Assembly (NCBI GenBank): GCA_947503555.1
Contig: CANNEE010000010.1
Location: forward strand, 1-64,000
DNA length: 64,000 bases
Source: an uncultured Shewanella sp.
GTDB taxonomy: Bacteria; Pseudomonadota; Gammaproteobacteria; Enterobacterales; Shewanellaceae
Direction of reading: 5' to 3'
Below, in pieces: positions 19,239 through 28,919 of the stretch (its first letter is position 1; the number at the start of each line of letters is the position of its first letter). A program made the position numbers and the translations under genes. The notes under the pieces are model-generated. The model was not told the DNA's origin. It was given only the letters and a program-made list of their open reading frames with translations, and searched no databases.

Positions 19239-20255
19239 ATGTCACAGGAATTTAATGTTGTCGTTTTAGGTGCATCGGGCGCAGTGGGTCAAACAATGAT
19301 TGAGATCCTAGAGGAGCGCAATTTTCCCATTGCTAATCTATACCCATTAGCAAGTAGCCGCAGTGCAGGGAATACTGTGACCTTCAAGGATAAACAGGTG
19401 GAGATCCTTGATGTAGAAACCTTTGATTGGTCACAGGCGCAAATTGGCTTTTTCTCAGCGGGTGGTGATGTGTCGGCTAAATGGGCGCCAATTGCCGCCG
19501 AGCATGGCTGTGTGGTGATAGATAACACCTCTCACTTCCGCTATGACATCGACGTGCCGCTAGTGGTACCTGAAGTGAACCCCCACGCGATTGCTGATTT
19601 CCGTAATCGTAATATTATTGCCAACCCTAACTGCTCAACCATTCAGATGTTAGTGGCACTGAAGCCGATTTACGATGCTTATGGTATTTCGCGTATCAAT
19701 GTGTGTACCTATCAGTCGGTTTCGGGCACAGGTAAAGAGGCAATTGAAGAGCTAGCTAAGCAGTGTGCTAAGCTGCTGCAAGGTCTGCCTGCCGAGTCTA
19801 ATGTTTACCCGCAGCAAATCGCATTTAATGCACTGCCACAAATCGATAAGTTTATGGATAATGGCTACACCAAAGAAGAGATGAAAATGGTGTGGGAGAC
19901 TCAGAAGATCTTCGGTGACGATGAAATTGTCGTGAACCCAACTGCCGTGCGCGTACCTGTATTTTATGCTCACTCAGAAGCTGTGCATATTGAAACCCAT
20001 CAGCCAGTAGATGCAGAAGATATTAAAGCCGTGTTGAGAGACGCCGAGGGAATTGAGTTATTTGAATCCGATGATGAATATCCGACAGCGGTTGTTGATG
20101 CGGCGGGTACCGATCCTGTCTATGTGGGTCGTATTCGTAAGGATATTTCTCACTCCCATGGCATTAACCTTTGGGTTGTGGCAGATAATATTCGTAAAGG
20201 CGCCGCATTAAATAGTGTGCAAATCGCCGAAATATTAATCCGTGATTATTATTAA
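19239..20255 (+). CDS. asd: Aspartate-semialdehyde dehydrogenase
   Basis: NADPH-dependent reduction of aspartyl phosphate to the semialdehyde, on the route to lysine, diaminopimelate, threonine and methionine. The 338-aa protein has GASGAVGQTM at the N-terminus, the catalytic cysteine in NPNCSTIQM (about residue 132) and the substrate-binding RIRKD and SHSHGINLW. E. coli carries at this place usg, a homologue; here the key cysteine is present, so I call an active enzyme. A second asd elsewhere in the genome cannot be excluded. Confidence 0.92.
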   Translation: MSQEFNVVVLGASGAVGQTMIEILEERNFPIANLYPLASSRSAGNTVTFKDKQVEILDVETFDWSQAQIGFFSAGGDVSAKWAPIAAEHGCVVIDNTSHFRYDIDVPLVVPEVNPHAIADFRNRNIIANPNCSTIQMLVALKPIYDAYGISRINVCTYQSVSGTGKEAIEELAKQCAKLLQGLPAESNVYPQQIAFNALPQIDKFMDNGYTKEEMKMVWETQKIFGDDEIVVNPTAVRVPVFYAHSEAVHIETHQPVDAEDIKAVLRDAEGIELFESDDEYPTAVVDAAGTDPVYVGRIRKDISHSHGINLWVVADNIRKGAALNSVQIAEILIRDYY

Positions 20256-20280
20256 TTAGGTGTTAATAAGTTTGAATGAC

Positions 20281-20314
20281 TAGAAAAAGCCCGCATAGCG
20301 TGGGCTTTTTTTGT
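20281..20314 (+). terminator. Terminator after asd
   Basis: Stem AAAGCCCGC / GCGTGGGCTTT with a T-run of seven. Confidence 0.85.
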
Positions 20315-20512
20315 TTTCCAATTGTGAACAGTAGCAGGGCGGCTATTTCTAGTTTATAGTAATCTCAATAAATACAAATGCCTAATGTTAGTCTCGTCTG
20401 TGGTGATTTAGAGCGATGTAATTTGTGTCGTTTTATATTCATCAGACGATAGAATTGATTTCAATGTTTTGTCATTGGTTTGGCCGACAATTTCGCCCAA
20501 AGGAAAGGATTG

Positions 20513-23509
20513 ATGAACCTTCGCACTTCTTATTTTGTGACCGTTATGGCTTCGGCCTTAGTTGTATTTTCATCTTCTCAGTTTATCGATTCTGCGATAG
20601 CCGCTGAGCCATTAAAAATTACTGGCCCAGAAGGGGAAACTAGGCAAGTTAATCGCCAATATGGCCCCACAACATCATCCGATACTTTTTGGAGTATCGC
20701 GCAGAAGATGCGCCCAGATCCTAGCATTAGCATTTATCAGGTGATGGCTGCCATCTATGATGCCAATCCACATGCTTTTTCTAGCAAGAATTTTAATAGC
20801 TTAGAAAAAGGCATGATATTGCTCATCCCCAGTAAAGAAGCCATGTTGGCTATTCCCAAATCGCTAGCTAAGCGACGTGCTGAGCGAGACGATAGGAGCT
20901 GGAGTGATACTGCGCCTAAGGCTAAAGTCAAAACCGTTAAAGCCCAAGAGGTTAAACCTAAGGCTGAAACTAAAGTCGTCGACGATGAAAAGCTAAAAGA
21001 GCTGGCTCATAAACTTGAACTCGCACAGTCGCGTAATTTAGCGTTAACCGATGAGCTAGCTCGTGCTCAAGATAAAGCCACAGTCAGTGAGACAGATTTC
21101 GCAGCGCTTCAGAAGCAAACTGATGAGTTAAAAGATAAAGTGGCCATGCTAGAGGAAAGCTTACAGGCCGTAAAACAACAAAATGCCGAGTTGCAGTTAC
21201 TCAATCATGAGTTAAAGAGAAACCTAGCTGAAGCCAACAAGGAAACCCCAAGTGATCTATGGCGCACCCTGATAGGCAACCCTTTGTACATAGGCGTGGC
21301 GACGGCGGTGCCAGCTCTGCTTTTACTTGGACTTTTATGGGTGTTCCTAAGACGTCGAAGAGATAAGGACTCTGAAGCAATTGCACAAGAAGAAGCAGGC
21401 TCTGGCGAGGCTGGTGTTGCTTCTGCTGATGATGACAGTGCTGTTCAGTTGGATATGGATGACTCTTCCTCTTCTATCGATGACATCTTAGGCACTGATG
21501 ATAATCAATTGAAACCTGAATCTGACTTAGCAGCGGATGAGGCTGATCTCTTCGTCGAATCTGAAGAGGAGGCGTTAGACTCACTTAATGAGGAAGACGA
21601 TGAAGGTCAATCTCTTGATGACCTTTGGGCTGAAGCCATGGGCGATGATGAGCCTATGCCAGCCGATGAAGAAGAGGCTAAAGAGGAACCTGGCGAATTC
21701 GATGGCATGCTTGATGGCCTCGAAGATGAAGCGCCAGAAGAGGATATCGATTCACTGCTTGCAGGACTCGATATTCCCGACGAGCAAGCTATTGATAATA
21801 ACGCTGATGCAGATGAAGTCGCTGATGAGCCAGTACAAAGCGACAGCGATGAGTTTGCAGGTTTAGCCAATGATCTTGATAAGATTGCTGATGAAAATAT
21901 CGAACAGTTAACTGCGGCGGCTGAAGCGGAAGACCTTCAAGCTGCGATTGCCGCGGAGCTTGATACAGATGACGAACTGCAAAACTCAGTTATCGATGAT
22001 GACGATATTGATGCCTTAATGGCGGGGTTAGACTCGAGTGAACCAAGTGAGTCCAAAACTGAAGATGATTTCGATGCTCTAATGGCGAATACCGAGTCGC
22101 CAGCAGGGGAAGAGATAGATCTACAGTCCGATATTCAAAATGACGATATCGACTCTTTACTGGCTGAGCTAGATAGTGATGTTGCAGATATTACCGCTGA
22201 GTCGGCGGCTTCTGAAGCTCCCGCCAGTGATGATATCGACGCCATGTTGGCTGACCTTGATATGGGCTCAGTAGATGAAACCGCGAATACAGCAGAAGCG
22301 CTAGAGAAAAGCGATGATGATATCGATGCTATGTTGTCGGATCTGGATATGGGTTCAGCAAATGAACTGGAGGAAGCTACAGAAGCGGTTGAAACCAAGG
22401 ATGATATCGATGCCATGCTAGCGGATCTCGACGCTGGCTTAGTAGATGAAAAAGCGGATGCCTCAGAAATGGCCGATGCAAGTGGTGATGTTGATGCCAT
22501 GTTGGCGGATCTTGATGCGGGTTTAGTCAATGATACGGCTGAAACGGTTGAGGCAAGCGATGATATCGACGCTATGCTTGCAGATTTGGATGTGGCTTCT
22601 GATATCAGCGACACCCAAGAGGATAGTAAAGCGGTCGATCCAGTCGATGAGCTACTGGCCAACATTGATAGCCAAGAGAAGGCTCAGGATGACGCCATTG
22701 CTTCCAAAGAAACTGGTTTCTTTAACGATCTAAAAGCAAACAAGAGTGATACACAAGACAGTAATATGCTGGAGTGGGAATCGCCAGTGGTACCTGCTGT
22801 TGATGAGCCAGTAGAAGAGGTTATCTCTGCTGAAGCTGTCGCTGAACAAGACGATGCTCAGATTTCAGACTTGTCTGTTGAAGGTCTGTCATTAGAAGGG
22901 GAGCCAAGTCTAGATCCTGTGGCAGAAAGTTTGAGTGATGAGTTAAGCCTAGATCCAATTCCTGAAACAAAGGTTGAGAGCACACCTGAACTCGCACCAG
23001 AAACTGAAATAAAAGATGAAGATCTGCTAGCGGCATTTGCTGAAAATATTGAGCTTGATGATTCAGATGCCAATACGGCAGAAGATGATTTCGTGTTAGA
23101 TGCTGGGGATGTCAATTTAACCGTTGACGAAGCATTAGCAGCACTAGATGCAGAGACTAAAGGTAAGCAAGCGCCACCGCTTGAGCATGATCTCACCAGC
23201 TTCCAACAAGAGAATGGTTTTATCGATATCGATAAGCTTCTCAACGATGCAAGCGAAGGCGAAGCTGAAGCAGACCCTTATCAGGATATCGATATGGACA
23301 TGGGCGATCTTAACTCTCTTATGGGGTCGGGTGAGCCTGTTGATGTCGATGATGAAGAAAACTCGGTTAATGCCAAGCTTGATCTCGCTCGTGCCTATAT
23401 TGAGATTGATGACAAAGATAGCGCTAAGGCGCTGCTACAAGAAGTCGCAATGGACGGTAATGAACGTCAGCAGGCAGAAGCCGATATTCTGCTTAAAGAT
23501 ATGGGATAA
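20513..23509 (+). CDS. fimV: FimV/HubP-type polar landmark protein
   Basis: Large inner-membrane protein that marks the cell pole; in Vibrio and Shewanella the homologue HubP recruits chemosensory, flagellar and chromosome-partition proteins, and in Pseudomonas FimV supports type IV pili. With the ATG at 20513 (998 aa; AAAGGA five bases upstream; a TTG at 20480 would add 11 residues) there is a signal peptide, a LysM-like peptidoglycan-binding domain (about 50-110), a coiled coil (about 150-245), one membrane helix (about 260-280) and a long very acidic cytoplasmic tail with about ten copies of a DDIDAMLADLD motif. The C-terminal FimV domain (KLDLARAYIEIDDKDSAK) is intact. The gene stands between asd and truA as fimV does in many gammaproteobacteria. 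Confidence 0.92.
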   Translation: MNLRTSYFVTVMASALVVFSSSQFIDSAIAAEPLKITGPEGETRQVNRQYGPTTSSDTFWSIAQKMRPDPSISIYQVMAAIYDANPHAFSSKNFNSLEKGMILLIPSKEAMLAIPKSLAKRRAERDDRSWSDTAPKAKVKTVKAQEVKPKAETKVVDDEKLKELAHKLELAQSRNLALTDELARAQDKATVSETDFAALQKQTDELKDKVAMLEESLQAVKQQNAELQLLNHELKRNLAEANKETPSDLWRTLIGNPLYIGVATAVPALLLLGLLWVFLRRRRDKDSEAIAQEEAGSGEAGVASADDDSAVQLDMDDSSSSIDDILGTDDNQLKPESDLAADEADLFVESEEEALDSLNEEDDEGQSLDDLWAEAMGDDEPMPADEEEAKEEPGEFDGMLDGLEDEAPEEDIDSLLAGLDIPDEQAIDNNADADEVADEPVQSDSDEFAGLANDLDKIADENIEQLTAAAEAEDLQAAIAAELDTDDELQNSVIDDDDIDALMAGLDSSEPSESKTEDDFDALMANTESPAGEEIDLQSDIQNDDIDSLLAELDSDVADITAESAASEAPASDDIDAMLADLDMGSVDETANTAEALEKSDDDIDAMLSDLDMGSANELEEATEAVETKDDIDAMLADLDAGLVDEKADASEMADASGDVDAMLADLDAGLVNDTAETVEASDDIDAMLADLDVASDISDTQEDSKAVDPVDELLANIDSQEKAQDDAIASKETGFFNDLKANKSDTQDSNMLEWESPVVPAVDEPVEEVISAEAVAEQDDAQISDLSVEGLSLEGEPSLDPVAESLSDELSLDPIPETKVESTPELAPETEIKDEDLLAAFAENIELDDSDANTAEDDFVLDAGDVNLTVDEALAALDAETKGKQAPPLEHDLTSFQQENGFIDIDKLLNDASEGEAEADPYQDIDMDMGDLNSLMGSGEPVDVDDEENSVNAKLDLARAYIEIDDKDSAKALLQEVAMDGNERQQAEADILLKDMG

Positions 23510-23525
23510 CGGTTTATCCAGATAT

Positions 23526-23556
23526 AAAAACGGCGCTTAGGCGCCGTTTTTTTGTG
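23526..23556 (+). terminator. Terminator after fimV
   Basis: Stem AAACGGCGC / GCGCCGTTT with a four-base loop and a seven-T run. Confidence 0.9.
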
Positions 23557-23608
23557 CATGTTAACTATGATCCCTGTGGTAATATTCGTTCCCAATTGAA
23601 TTTATTTA

Positions 23609-23872
23609 GGGGCTGTTGATCTTTGCTGATTAGTTTTTGCGCTCAGTCAATGGCATTTTATCGCGGCGAACGAGGTGAAGCTTAGCAATCTAAGTGAGTT
23701 CTCGTGGGGCAATGAGAAAATGTCATTGAGTCGCGCCCGAAGGGCAGCATTTACAGCGCACTTCTACAGCGTTATCGCTTATTTATGTAGAATCACTACA
23801 CAGCACAAGCTCTGCCTTGTTTAAGCACGCTGTAAATTGCTGCAAAAACAACCGTGAAAGGTCAACAGCCCC
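23609..23872. mobile_element. Small non-coding inverted-repeat element (MITE)
   Basis: The ends are matching inverted repeats, GGGGCTGTTGATCTTT at the left and AAAGGTCAACAGCCCC at the right (one mismatch in 16). The element is about 264 bp and has no coding capacity. Both sides are bordered by TA, consistent with a TA target duplication as for Tc1/IS630-type elements. It lies between the fimV terminator and truA, so truA transcription must start inside or cross it. Confidence 0.75.
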
Positions 23873-23903
23873 TAGATTAAAAAGCACAGGCTCGGAGAGA
23901 AAA

Positions 23904-24689
23904 ATGCGTATTGCCCTTGGCATAGAATATGACGGAAATGGTTATTATGGCTGGCAGCGCCAAGCTGAGGTTGATACAGTGCAGGCTCAACTTGAAAGCG
24001 CACTGTCTATCGTAGCTAATGAGCCTATTTCAGTTCAGTGTGCTGGACGCACAGATGCTGGCGTGCATGCAACGGGTCAGGTAGTGCATTTTGATACCAA
24101 TGCCAAACGTGGTGACGGAGCTTGGACCTTAGGTGTCAATGTGCATCTTCCCGATAATATCGCAGTGCGCTGGGCTAAAGTGGTCGATGATGAGTTCCAC
24201 GCCCGTTTTAGTGCTACAGCCCGTCGTTATCGCTATATCATTTACAATCACAATTTTAGACCCGGTATTTTGCGTCATGGTGTGAGTCACTATCGTGGTG
24301 AAATTGACGAGGCTAAAATGCACCAAGCAGCGCAAGCGCTGATTGGTGAGCAGGACTTTACCAGTTTTCGTGCCGTTCATTGTCAGTCAAACACACCATT
24401 TCGAAATGTCCATAGGGTGAGTGTGACGCGTCAAGGCATGTATGTGATGGTGGATATCGAAGCCAACGCTTTTTTACATCATATGGTGCGTAATATTGTT
24501 GGCTCGCTTTTAGAAGTCGGCTTAGGTAATCAGCCCATCAGCTGGATAGAAGAGTTGCTGGCGCTAAAGGATAGAACCCAGGCGGCACCGACGGCTAAAC
24601 CCCATGGCTTGTATTTGGTTGATGTCACTTACCCAGAAAGCTTTGAACTGCCTCGGCTCTCCTTAGGGCCACTGTTTATGTTGGATTAG
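23904..24689 (+). CDS. truA: tRNA pseudouridine(38-40) synthase TruA
   Basis: Converts uridines 38, 39 and 40 of the anticodon arm to pseudouridine. The catalytic aspartate is in [11 protein letters not shown] (about residue 52); RRYRYIIYN and the late [12 protein letters not shown] are family motifs. I chose the ATG at 23904 (261 aa, GGAGAG upstream) because the open frame back to 23817 starts inside the MITE and adds residues not found in TruA. The next gene, folC, starts seven bases after the stop. Confidence 0.95.
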   Translation: MRIALGIEYDGNGYYGWQRQAEVDTVQAQLESALSIVANEPISVQCAGRTDAGVHATGQVVHFDTNAKRGDGAWTLGVNVHLPDNIAVRWAKVVDDEFHARFSATARRYRYIIYNHNFRPGILRHGVSHYRGEIDEAKMHQAAQALIGEQDFTSFRAVHCQSNTPFRNVHRVSVTRQGMYVMVDIEANAFLHHMVRNIVGSLLEVGLGNQPISWIEELLALKDRTQAAPTAKPHGLYLVDVTYPESFELPRLSLGPLFMLD

Positions 24690-24696
24690 CCTTAAT

Positions 24697-26016
24697 ATGA
24701 CGCAGCAAATTATGACCTCTCCGGAAAAGGGAGCGAGCTTGCAGGCTTGGCTCGATTATCAACTCGCTTTGCATCCAACAGAAATCGATATGGGCTTAGG
24801 GCGTATTCGGCAAGTTGCACAACGTCTAAATGTGCTTGATTTTGGCGACACTAAAGTGATTACTGTTGCTGGTACTAATGGGAAAGGTACCACTTGTACT
24901 ATGACTGAGAGCATTTTGCGTCAAGCAGGCAAGCGTGTTGGCGTGTATAGCTCGCCCCATATGCTCAAATACAATGAGCGGGTTCGAGTCGACGGTGAAG
25001 ATTTACCCGATAGTGCTTTTATTAATGCTTTTGAGGCGATAGAGAAAGCACGAGGCGAAATTTCACTGACCTTTTTTGAGTACGCTACCCTGGCGGGTTT
25101 GTATTTGCTGAAAGCTGCCAAGCTTGATGTGGCACTGCTAGAGGTTGGGCTAGGTGGTCGTTTAGATGCAACCAACCTGATTGATGCCGATGTCGCTGTT
25201 ATTACGTCAATCGATTTAGATCATGAGTCCTATCTTGGTAATACTCGAGAAGCCGTTGGCAGAGAAAAGGCTGGGATTTTTAGAACTAACCAGATAGCCA
25301 TAATCGGCGAACCCAACTTGCCTGTTACCGTAAGCGATTATGGTATCGAGTTAGGTACTCAGCTTTATTGCGTCGGTGAAGATTTTAGTTATCAAGTGGA
25401 GCAAATTGATACCGCTAGTGCTAGGTGCTGGCAATATCAAGGGCAAGCATTGATAACTGATTTGCCCATTCCGACTCTACCATTGCCCAATGCTGCGACA
25501 ACATTAGCGATTATTGAGCAAGCCTTTAATGATATTGAGCCAAAGACTATTCGAGAAGGGCTAGCTAAGGCTCAGTTATCAGGCCGCCTAGAAACGGTAT
25601 CCGAGCAGCCAAAGGTTGTGCTGGATGTGGCTCATAACCCGCACGCAGCCCGTTATCTGGCGCAGCAATTGGTTAACCTTAAAGCAAAGCAAAATAATGC
25701 TAATACCTATGCTTTGTGTGGCATGTTAGCCGATAAAGATGTCTCTGGTGTGCTTGAGGTGATGGCGCCTCATATCGATGCTTGGTATCTGTGTGACCTT
25801 GATGCTGAGAGAAGTATTAGCGCCGATGAGCTGGCTAAATCTCTACCAGAGACGGCTTCGAGAAGTAGCTTTAACAGCTTAGCTTCTGCATTTGGTGCGT
25901 TGAAAGCGCAATTATTGGACACTGATATGGTAATTGTGTTCGGCTCCTTTTACACTGTGGCAGAGTTTAAGCTTTTAATGGAACAGGAACAAAGTTTTGT
26001 CAAATCAGTTTCATAA
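24697..26016 (+). CDS. folC: Bifunctional dihydrofolate synthase / folylpolyglutamate synthase
   Basis: Adds glutamate to dihydropteroate and then to folates, using ATP. The 439-aa protein has the P-loop GTNGKGTT (about 58-65), the SSPHM and EVGLGGRLDATN motifs and the DLDHESYLG segment, then the C-terminal ligase domain with VVLDVAHNPHA. It is in tight arrangement with truA upstream and dedD downstream (overlap of 20 bases). In E. coli accD lies directly before folC; it is not in this window. Confidence 0.95.
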   Translation: MTQQIMTSPEKGASLQAWLDYQLALHPTEIDMGLGRIRQVAQRLNVLDFGDTKVITVAGTNGKGTTCTMTESILRQAGKRVGVYSSPHMLKYNERVRVDGEDLPDSAFINAFEAIEKARGEISLTFFEYATLAGLYLLKAAKLDVALLEVGLGGRLDATNLIDADVAVITSIDLDHESYLGNTREAVGREKAGIFRTNQIAIIGEPNLPVTVSDYGIELGTQLYCVGEDFSYQVEQIDTASARCWQYQGQALITDLPIPTLPLPNAATTLAIIEQAFNDIEPKTIREGLAKAQLSGRLETVSEQPKVVLDVAHNPHAARYLAQQLVNLKAKQNNANTYALCGMLADKDVSGVLEVMAPHIDAWYLCDLDAERSISADELAKSLPETASRSSFNSLASAFGALKAQLLDTDMVIVFGSFYTVAEFKLLMEQEQSFVKSVS

Positions 26017-26647
26017 CCGTTTAGTTGGTACGATTGTGGTTGTGGCCTTAGGGGTCATCTTTTTGCCTGATATTCTTGACGGCAAAAAGCAGCGTCAAGA
26101 GGAACAGTTTGCTGAAATTCCCCTGAGACCTGAAATAACCAAACAGGAAGTGCCGCAGCAGGCTACTCAAGCTCTATCACAAAATCAAGATGACAAAACC
26201 GCGTCGGCCGAAGAGTGGGTTGTGACTACCCATGAAACTGCTGAAAATTTGTCTCAGACATCAAGCCCTGCGACTAAGCCTGAGAAGGTAGCAGCGGCTA
26301 AGCCTGAGCAAACTGAAGAAAAGCAAGTTGTGGCTAAAGGCGAGACGACCAATGCGACTAAACAGGCTGATAGCAAGCCTGCGGCGCAACCACAAGTTGC
26401 TTGGACTTTGCAGCTTGGTAGCTTTAATCATGCGGGCAATGTTAACGCCTTAGTAAAGAAACTGCGCAAAGCGGGCTTTCGTGCATATACCTTGCCTAAG
26501 GTTCCGGTCGATGGTTCCTTGACTAAGGTGTTTGTTGGCCCTGACATCTCGAAAAAGAAGATTGAGAAGCTACGCAAAGACGTTGAAAAAGTCACTAAGT
26601 TAAAGGGGCGGATTTTGCCCTATAACCCTCTAGAAACTTCATCTTAA
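25997..26647 (+). CDS. dedD: SPOR-domain cell division protein DedD
   Basis: A 216-aa inner-membrane protein expected at the division septum, where the SPOR domain binds denuded peptidoglycan. It has a membrane helix at about 9-26, a Pro/Ala/Lys/Gln-rich periplasmic linker and a C-terminal SPOR domain (about 135-212, starting VAWTLQLGSFNHAGN). The start is a TTG at 25997 inside the end of folC, with AGGA eight bases upstream, and it puts the helix at the N-terminus as in E. coli DedD. Its position between folC and cvpA is conserved. Confidence 0.85.
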   Translation: MSNQFHNRLVGTIVVVALGVIFLPDILDGKKQRQEEQFAEIPLRPEITKQEVPQQATQALSQNQDDKTASAEEWVVTTHETAENLSQTSSPATKPEKVAAAKPEQTEEKQVVAKGETTNATKQADSKPAAQPQVAWTLQLGSFNHAGNVNALVKKLRKAGFRAYTLPKVPVDGSLTKVFVGPDISKKKIEKLRKDVEKVTKLKGRILPYNPLETSS

Positions 26648-26757
26648 GCTGTGTGTTTTGATATGAGAATTGTTTTATCTTTCGACTATGAGTGAGAAAA
26701 CACTTTGTCTCTGTTAGAATCGCGCCGTTTCAAGATCTACCCAGGATCCCAGTTGTG

Positions 26758-27246
26758 ATGGTTTGGATTGACTACGCTATTATTGCCGTTGTAGGGCTTT
26801 CTACATTAATCAGCCTAGTTCGTGGTTTTGCTAAAGAAGCCATGTCATTAGTTGTGTGGTTCGTTGCATTTTTTGTTGCTAGCCAGTTTTATCAAGATCT
26901 CGCCGTTCATTTAACCCAACTTCAAGATGAGCTGTTGCGAAACGGTGTAGCCATTGCCATCCTTTTCATTGCTACCCTTATTTTAGGCGCGTTGGTGAAC
27001 TACTTGCTGGGTCAGTTGGTCTCAAAAACAGGTTTAACAGGTACTGATAGAGTCTTAGGTGTGTGTTTTGGCGCCCTAAGAGGGGCGTTAATTGTCAGTG
27101 CTGTGCTCTTTTTCATGGACGCGTTTACCGGAGCCCCTAACGCGAGTTGGTGGCAAGAATCGAAACTCGTGCCTGAATTCGGGGTGGTAATTCAGTGGTT
27201 TTTTGATTATCTGGAGAACACCTCAAGCTTTGTACCCAAAATATAA
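26758..27246 (+). CDS. cvpA: Colicin V production protein homologue CvpA
   Basis: Small inner-membrane protein with four hydrophobic segments, required in E. coli for colicin V production and involved in envelope stress; its molecular role is not settled. With the ATG at 26758 it is 162 aa, the same length as E. coli CvpA, and begins MVWIDYAIIAV. Motifs LSGTDRVLG-like (LTGTDRVLGVCFGALRG) and FFDYL near the end are conserved. An open frame to 26692 would add 22 hydrophilic residues and is rejected. It is followed by purF, as in E. coli. Confidence 0.92.
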   Translation: MVWIDYAIIAVVGLSTLISLVRGFAKEAMSLVVWFVAFFVASQFYQDLAVHLTQLQDELLRNGVAIAILFIATLILGALVNYLLGQLVSKTGLTGTDRVLGVCFGALRGALIVSAVLFFMDAFTGAPNASWWQESKLVPEFGVVIQWFFDYLENTSSFVPKI

Positions 27247-27287
27247 AAATAAATGAATAGAACAACTTAAAATGAGGAAACTTACCC

Positions 27288-28799
27288 ATGTGTGGTATCG
27301 TCGGAATAGTTGGCCGATCATCGGTTAATCAGACCATCTATGATGCATTAACTGTGCTGCAGCACAGAGGGCAAGATGCGGCTGGTATAGTGACGGTTGA
27401 TCGTAATGCGTTCCGCTTGCGAAAAGCCAATGGTTTGGTCAAGGATGTGTTCGAGCCTAAGCATATGCAACGCCTTCAAGGTAATGCTGGTATAGGCCAT
27501 GTTCGTTATCCTACCGCAGGTAGCTCAAGTGCTTCAGAAGCACAACCTTTCTATGTTAACTCTCCATTTGGTATCTCTCTCGCCCACAACGGCAACCTAA
27601 CCAACACGTTAGAATTAGCTGATGAGTTGGTGAAAAAGCGTCGTCATGTGAATACGACATCAGACTCTGAGGTGCTGTTAAACCTTCTTGCCGATGAGCT
27701 ACAACAAACCACTAGTCAGACGCTATCGGCTGAAGAAGTCTTCGGTGCCGTTTCTAAGGTGCATCAGCAGGCGAGAGGTGCTTATGCCGTTACTGCCATG
27801 ATTATTGGTCAAGGCTTAGTGGCTTTTAGGGATCCTTTCGGCATTCGTCCACTTATCTTGGGTAAGCATGAAACCGAGTCTGGCACTGAGTATATGGTGG
27901 CGTCTGAAAGTGTTGCCCTTGATGCTGTCGGCTTTGAAGTGATGCGTGATGTGGCACCGGGTGAAGCTATCTATATCTCGCTTGATGGTGAGCTTTATAC
28001 TCAACAGTGTGCTCAGGCACCAAGCTATTCGCCTTGTATCTTTGAGTTTGTTTATTTTGCTCGTCCAGACTCTAGCATTGATGATGTCTCTGTTTATGCT
28101 AGCCGAGTGAATATGGGGACTAAGCTTGGGGAGAAGATTAAGAAGGAGTGGTATGATCACGATATCGATGTGGTGATCCCGATTCCTGAAACCTCTTGCG
28201 ATATCGCCCTAGAAATTGCTCGTCATATGGACCTGCCTTATCGTCAAGGTTTTGTGAAGAACCGCTATATCGGCCGGACCTTCATTATGCCGGGTCAGCA
28301 GCAACGTAAGAAGTCCGTTCGCCGCAAGCTCAATGCCATAAGCACAGAGTTTAAGGGGAAGAACGTACTGTTGGTGGATGACTCTATCGTTCGCGGTACG
28401 ACTTCTGAGCAGATTATCGAGATGGCCCGTGAAGCTGGCGCAAATAAAGTGTATTTTGCTTCGGCAGCACCGGAAATTCGCTTCCCGAATGTTTATGGTA
28501 TCGACATGCCGACGTCAAATGAGCTGATTGCTCATGGTCGTGATGTGGAGGAGATCTGCAGTATCATCGGAGCCGATGGCATGATCTATCAAGATATCGG
28601 TGATTTGGTTGAAGCCGTGCGTATGGAAAATCCTAATATCAAGCGTTTTGAAACCTCGGTATTTGATGGTCACTATATTACTCAAGATGTGGATCAGGCT
28701 TATCTGGATCATCTCACGCAACTGCGTAACGATGATGCCAAAGCCAACCAGAAGGATATAGGCACTAATCTAGAGTTACATAACGTGTGCCATCCATAA
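27288..28799 (+). CDS. purF: Amidophosphoribosyltransferase PurF
   Basis: First committed step of purine synthesis: PRPP and glutamine give 5-phosphoribosylamine. The protein (503 aa) begins MCGIVGIVG, so the nucleophilic cysteine 2 is exposed directly after the initiator methionine without a propeptide. The glutaminase part has [12 protein letters not shown]; the phosphoribosyltransferase part has the PRPP motif [14 protein letters not shown] (about 364-377). It is 41 bp after cvpA. No convincing PurR box was seen upstream of cvpA. Confidence 0.97.
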   Translation: MCGIVGIVGRSSVNQTIYDALTVLQHRGQDAAGIVTVDRNAFRLRKANGLVKDVFEPKHMQRLQGNAGIGHVRYPTAGSSSASEAQPFYVNSPFGISLAHNGNLTNTLELADELVKKRRHVNTTSDSEVLLNLLADELQQTTSQTLSAEEVFGAVSKVHQQARGAYAVTAMIIGQGLVAFRDPFGIRPLILGKHETESGTEYMVASESVALDAVGFEVMRDVAPGEAIYISLDGELYTQQCAQAPSYSPCIFEFVYFARPDSSIDDVSVYASRVNMGTKLGEKIKKEWYDHDIDVVIPIPETSCDIALEIARHMDLPYRQGFVKNRYIGRTFIMPGQQQRKKSVRRKLNAISTEFKGKNVLLVDDSIVRGTTSEQIIEMAREAGANKVYFASAAPEIRFPNVYGIDMPTSNELIAHGRDVEEICSIIGADGMIYQDIGDLVEAVRMENPNIKRFETSVFDGHYITQDVDQAYLDHLTQLRNDDAKANQKDIGTNLELHNVCHP

Positions 28800-28860
28800 T
28801 CTTAAGATTGTCGCTATTAACTCATTGCCGTTGATAGCAGAGTGGGTGGACAAACGAGAT

Positions 28861-28890
28861 TAAGCCAAGCCTAGTGCTTGGCTTTTTTGT
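28861..28890 (+). terminator. Terminator after purF
   Basis: Stem AGCCAAGC / GCTTGGCT with a short loop and six T residues. Confidence 0.9.
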
Positions 28891-28919
28891 GCACGCTAGA
28901 TACGCAGGGATAGTCGTTT

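Noticed and set aside
22135-22665. Long minus-strand frame within fimV, Ser/Ala-rich
   Set aside because: Mirror of the repeated acidic codons (GAT, GAC, GCT) of FimV on the other strand; no start signal.
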